Positions 59,661 through 64,000 of a stretch of 64,000 nt of DNA are shown one piece after another. Position numbers and translations under genes: made by a program. Numbering within the stretch: position 1 is the first letter of the stretch; each line of letters begins with the position of its first letter. The DNA is from Mallotus nudiflorus (Eukaryota > Streptophyta > Magnoliopsida > Malpighiales > Euphorbiaceae), in assembly GCA_947683625.1 (NCBI GenBank), contig CANTUR010000143.1, positions 1,087,501-1,151,500 of the forward strand, written 5' to 3'. The notes under the pieces were generated by a model, which did no database searches, was not told where the DNA came from, and saw only the letters and a list, made by a program, of their open reading frames with translations.

Positions 59661-60508
59661 TAGTTCTCTTCTCCATCCTTTTATGGTCTATAATTGACCT
59701 CTTCAATTAGTTAAATTTATTGAGAAGTCCAATAGAAACTTTCTTTGGACAGGGGATGTTAAATGTAAGAAAGTTATTTCTGTTAAATGGAATAGTTGTT
59801 ATTCTCTAAGAGATGAAGGGGGTCTTGGTTTGAAAAAACTTAAATGGTTGAATCAAGCCCTTTTAAGAAAGCTTGCTTAGAGAGTTTCTTCAGATAATAG
59901 CTTTATCTTTTCCTTCTTACGAAGTCACTTCTTTAACTTTATTAAAAAGCCTCAGGCAAGCTTTATATCTTCTTCCATGTGGCACTCCATAAAAGCTTGT
60001 TTTATGGAACTTCAAATTTGCTGTCAATGGATGGTTTATGTTAAGTCCAAACTTAGCTAAGTTTGATAATTAGTTGGGTTATTGCATCATTGATATGATC
60101 CACATTCCTTTTTTCCATTTAAAAACTTTGCAAGCTACCATTTCATATTTTTTATAAGGGTTCATGACATTTTCCTCAATCCTTTCACACTTTTTACCCT
60201 TAAATTGTAGCAAATATTGAGAATATTATTTTAACTTTAAACTCTAACAACTTTGTATGTCGTTTTTCCTCTTCAAGTTCTCTTTCCTATACATAAGCTT
60301 GTAATTATTTCAGAGTTCGAAGCCCTAAATTTTCTTGGAGCTAGAATGTATGGCGTAATTATGCCATCAAGACCATTCTTAACCTGGCAAATTTTGCATG
60401 GAAAACTTTCCACTTCTGAGTTAATTCAGTGCAAAGGTCTATTTATGCCATCTTGCTGTTATTTTTGCATTTGTGACTCTAACTCTTTAGATCATGTATA
60501 TGAATAAT
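59661..60508 (+). pseudogene. LINE ORF2, C-terminal part with zf-RVT
   Basis: KFIEKSNRNFLWTGD and DEGGLGLKKLKWLNQALL (59715-59870) are the conserved post-RT region of plant L1 elements. The zf-RVT domain is at about 60370-60508: LTWQILHGKLSTSELIQCKG and CCYFCICDSNSLDHVYE, with the Cys pair and His recognisable. The frame is broken several times between. Confidence 0.8.
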
Positions 60509-60772
60509 TGTGAAAAAAATTATAAGTAGGGGGAACGTATTTATTAAAAAAGTAATCATATTATCCTAAAAACATAAATGTTATTAGGGTTAATTTAGTC
60601 ATTTTGTATTATATATTTATATATAATTTTTTGTAAAAAAAAAGTAAGTGACCGTTGACTCCAACATTTGCCAAGTTTTTGAAAAAAATTTATAGTGGCC
60701 ATTACTGGCCACTACCACTTTGTTAGCCAGTGACCACAAGGCCCACAATGGGCCTTTTTGTTTGGACCTTGA

Positions 60773-60776
<4 letters not shown>

Positions 60777-60808
<32 letters not shown>
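60777..60808. repeat. (TA)n(CA)n microsatellite
   Basis: TATATATATA followed by about ten CA units. Confidence 0.95.
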
Positions 60809-62266
60809 TTTTTAGTAGATTACTTTTTACCTTATAGATATAGACAATTGAATGCAATATTGTCATATTGACACTTGATTATATATAAATTATATATAAA
60901 TTTCTATTTTCTACAAGTAATTTATAATTTTTATTTTATCTATATTTATTCTCTAATCTTTTCATTAAATAGTCGGTTATATATATAAGTTTAGAACCGC
61001 TAATTCAATGGTTCAAAAAAATTTGAAGATACCTTGAACTAGAAATATGACGGTTTCAATTCAGTTTGAGTTTGGTTCCAGTCTGGTTCAAACCAGTTTA
61101 AAAATGGGTTGGTTAAAAAATGGGCCAATTCAAGTTTCGAACCGGCCCGTGGCCACCTATAGAAGAAAGAGTTTTTGGATATTTATTTTGGCTTATGTAC
61201 TAAGAAGGTTCCTTCATTTTATTACTTTATTATTTGTAAAGTCTATTTTCAATGGATATTGATTTGCTCTATATTAGCTTTGTTCATAAGTGATAATGGG
61301 AGGCCAAAGATCTGGACCTAAAAGGGTGAGAAGTTTAAAGTGACCCATTTTGTTACCTCGTTGAAGTTCCATTCTTTCTAAGACTAGAAGTTAGTTATTA
61401 TTGCATAAACGAAGCCTTTTCAAAACTAATTTGACATCAACCTGATCTTCAAAGGTAAATGTAAATTGCCTTCCTCTTATCTTCTTGAAGTGGATGTTTC
61501 TTCTTGTTGTCTATAAATTCTAAAGAATTTTCCTTGAGAATTGTTACACTATAGGATGTAGAGGACATAACCCTCCCTACTAGGGCTAAATTATATAGTT
61601 AATAGTGTTCGGTGATAGGATTGTAGTAAGGATAGAGCTGGTTCTTCACAATTAAATATTTGGATTTTAATTGTTCAAATGTTAATTCTACTTCAATGTC
61701 TTGTATAGATAATAGGAAGTCAAAGTTGGAAAGAATTAATATTATTTAAGGGAAAAAAATAGATGTCGGGACTCATGATGTGAACAACAATATTATGAAT
61801 CCCTACTTCTACTCCTATGCCCTTAAACATATTTTATATTTACTTTATTAAAAAATATTTTAAGTTTAACAAAAGTTGTGTGAGGAGGGAGTGTGTAAAT
61901 GTTATTATTAATATAAGTAACGGAGAGTTGGGAGAGGTGTATCACAACTTTGGAAAGGGAAATAGGTGGTTGAGGTGGTAAGGGAGAACAATCTACCAGG
62001 ATTGTAGAAAAGAAAAATCTCCTAAAGAAGCATATGAAGGGGGAAGGGTTTCTTATTACATCGAATTTTATTCATAATAAATTAGAACATTTAATTTCTT
62101 TTGTCATTGTATCATATGTGTTATTAAAATTGACACGCCGAATGTAATTGGTGATAATATTATTTTATTAGATAAATGATATCAAACATCACTTGCGTAA
62201 TGTTGTTGGTTACTTCAAAGTGGTTACTCAAATTTAGATTTTTCAGTACCATGAGTTATATTTTCA

Positions 62267-62611
62267 TAGCAAGTGCAGGTTCCTTGGGAATGTTCTTTGA
62301 AATTGGTTGGAATAGGGCGGCAATTAAATAATATTTCATAAATATGCTTCCGTTTTATATCCCATATATTGATTTTGCTAGAAGTCTACTTATTATACAC
62401 ACGATATGAAAGTAATTTCTGAGTCTTATATTATATTTGATTCAATTTTACTATAGAATTTATTTTACTATAGCAAGTGCAGGTTCCTTGGGAATGTTCT
62501 TTGAAATTTGTTGGAATAGGGCGGCAATTAAATAATATTTCATAAATATGCTTCCATTTTATATACCATATATTGATTTTGCTAGAAGTCTACTTATTAT
62601 AGACTCGATAG
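62267..62611 (+). repeat. Direct duplication of about 140 bp at a 204-bp offset
   Basis: 62267-62407 and 62471-62611 share AGCAAGTGCAGGTTCCTTGG, GGGCGGCAATTAAATAAT and TTTTGCTAGAAGTCTACTTA with only a few differences. A 63-bp spacer lies between. It contains no open frame. Confidence 0.93.
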
Positions 62612-63888
62612 GAAAGTGTGAATTACTGAAATTAAAACCAAAATGACCATTTCAAATGCTGCCAAAAATTGAATGATCTTTGGCAATAGATATGAATTAC
62701 AGAAATGCATGAACCTCCTATAATTGCTACTTTTTACAGTTGAAACAAAGAATTGCTAAAAAGAACACTATTTAATATTAAATTTATGAGATACGAACAG
62801 CAAAATATCAACAAATTTATCTCAGAAATAGGCTACTTCAAGAACTTCATAATTATGAACATTTTTTCATTTCTGTGCCAGTAAGGCCCTACAACAGCAA
62901 TTCATCATTTCAAGCTGTTCTTTCTTGAATGATCATTTCATTCATAACCCAAGCGCTTCACCTTTCCTTAAGATATGCTTACACTAAAGAGATCCTTTCC
63001 ACCACAATGTTAGCGGTAATTATGTTTTTTTAATTTCATTTATGCAATTTCTGACCAACGTGATCAAAACCAAGCCCATGACAGTTTTATCAAGAATCAT
63101 TCCATATGGCAAATGGGAAACATTGATTAAAGGCTGAAGGATGTGCTACAAGGTATGGGATTACGGGTGGGTTTTAAATTTTTGGTTGTGAGAAATTTGG
63201 ACAGCGAAGAGTAAAGAAACATTTCAATACTTGTTTGGTTCTCGAGAAAGTCTTGGGAAAAAAATTGTTAGTAGTATTATAGTAGGCATGCAAGTATCTA
63301 AACCATGATATATTCTAATGGATTTCGTATCTTCCTAAATGCACTCAACGAGGGAAAATGTATACTGAATTTTTGGCGCAATGCCGATAACAATAATTGA
63401 GCATTAACCAGGACCATAGTTAATTAGAGTTTGTTTAGAGTAGGAATGGCAGCCAATGGAGGCCGCAGGGGATTGGTACCTCATTCTACCATATGAGAAA
63501 ATTTAAAGGTTTTAATTATTAAAAAAACAAACAAAGAATATACAAGTGTTGAAAAAAAAAAAAAAAAAAGGCATCATTCTAGTTAAGTTCACAAAAGGGA
63601 GACAAATAGGCATGATTTTATTATCTCCCTGTTGTGAAATGCCAGGTTCATGAGCTCATGCAATGATGTACATGACTTAGAAGAGAAAGCATCATCCTAC
63701 TCAAGTTCACAACAGGGAGATGGTTTAAAACTGATGACATGCCTTAAGGAAAGATGGATGGGCATGGGGGTGTGGTAAAGAAGTGAGAACCAAGGTCAGT
63801 AGTCATGTGCCTATTTTCCAAACCCTTTCCTTCAAATTAAGTAAAGCTTGTAATAAATCAAAACCAAGCTTTCAGAGACTTGCCAAAG

Positions 63889-64000
63889 TTAAAGCATACG
63901 TCTAGCAAGTTCCAATGTTGTTCTGATTGCGGTGAACTGGGCACCAGCATGCCCCATCACTGCCTTTACTGATGTCAAATTTGAGTAACTAAACATAGCT
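63889..64000 (-). CDS. C-terminal exon of an unidentified host protein (partial)
   Basis: On the minus strand an open frame runs from the window edge to a TAA at 63891-63889 and reads FSYSNLTSVKAVMGH, then AGAQFTAIRTTLELARRML. The composition (Gly, Ala, Arg, Thr; balanced codons; higher GC than the surroundings) is that of a conserved cellular protein rather than of AT-driven spurious frames or transposon proteins. A TGTTTAG near the right edge (minus strand) could be a splice acceptor, so it may be the last exon. I do not recognise the family. The upstream part is outside the window. Confidence 0.5.
   Translation of the reverse strand, partial: AMFSYSNLTSVKAVMGHAGAQFTAIRTTLELARRML

Larger units (their letters stand above)
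55860..60510 (+). mobile_element. Degenerate L1-type LINE retrotransposon
   Basis: A DUF4283-like ORF1 is followed by ORF2 remnants in the order AP-endonuclease, reverse transcriptase, zf-RVT on the plus strand, the standard plant L1 layout. No LTRs flank it. Near-full length (about 4.6 kb) but full of stops and frame changes. The start is placed near a GATTAGGGATTCTCTC leader and is approximate; a poly-A tail and target duplication were not identified with confidence. Confidence 0.82.
60511..63888. other. Non-coding DNA after the LINE
   Basis: No gene is visible. It includes a (TA)n(CA)n microsatellite at about 60777-60808, a duplicated 140-bp segment at 62267-62611, and short repeated and inverted CAACAGGGAGAT words at 63580-63725. 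The rightmost few hundred bases may be the 3' untranslated region of the minus-strand gene that enters at 64000. Confidence 0.55.

Overview
The window looks like repeat-rich intergenic DNA from a eudicot plant. It is very AT-rich, there is no operon-like gene packing, and nearly all recognisable coding sequence belongs to decayed plant transposable elements: SIRE/Maximus-type Ty1/Copia, Athila-type Ty3/Gypsy, an L1-type LINE with a DUF4283-like ORF1, a Mutator-like (MULE) inverted-repeat element and a CACTA-like fragment. I cannot name the species. The only likely host coding sequence is a short C-terminal reading frame on the minus strand that runs off the right edge (63889-64000). No rRNA, tRNA or CRISPR array was seen.

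Layout. 1-3128: AT-rich, no supported gene. 3129-9436: a decayed Copia element (Copia-1) with 5' LTR, primer binding site, gag and pol remnants; its 3' LTR was not found. 9437-11590: no gene, with a CACTA-like terminal fragment at 11077-11525. 11591-32885: a four-deep nest. A non-autonomous MULE (9-bp target duplications, roughly 200-bp terminal inverted repeats) was hit in its left terminal repeat by a second Copia element (Copia-2, 11679-31499, LTRs of 1315 and 1326 bp, target duplication ATAAG). Copia-2 was hit in its RNase H region by an Athila-type Gypsy element (17508-28360, target duplication CTAGT). The gag of that Gypsy element carries a further LTR-like insertion (about 25105-27089). 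The Gypsy coding region lies on the minus strand although the outer termini read as a plus-strand LTR, and its right end is an 800-bp palindrome of two LTR 3' halves. An inversion between its own LTRs explains this.

32886-38560: AT-rich DNA, a (TA)n tract, a nearly identical 1177-bp tandem duplication with polypyrimidine tracts, and a 2063-bp solo Gypsy LTR (36086-38148). 38561-44440: LTR-like sequence, a minisatellite with an alternating 59/39-bp register, and a degenerate gene resembling the plant mobile domain (PMD), bracketed by a short direct repeat. 44440-51560: an internally deleted plus-strand Athila element with a nested LTR-like insertion. 51560-55776: no clear gene. 55777-55852: trinucleotide microsatellite. 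55860-60510: a degenerate L1-type LINE. 60511-63888: no gene, with a microsatellite and a 140-bp duplication.

None of the elements appears able to encode a full set of functional proteins; all main reading frames have stops or frameshifts. I found no evidence for a new functional system. The notable content is structural: the nesting, the LTR-LTR inversion, the recent tandem duplication, the LTR module shared by Copia and Gypsy LTRs, and the PMD fragment.
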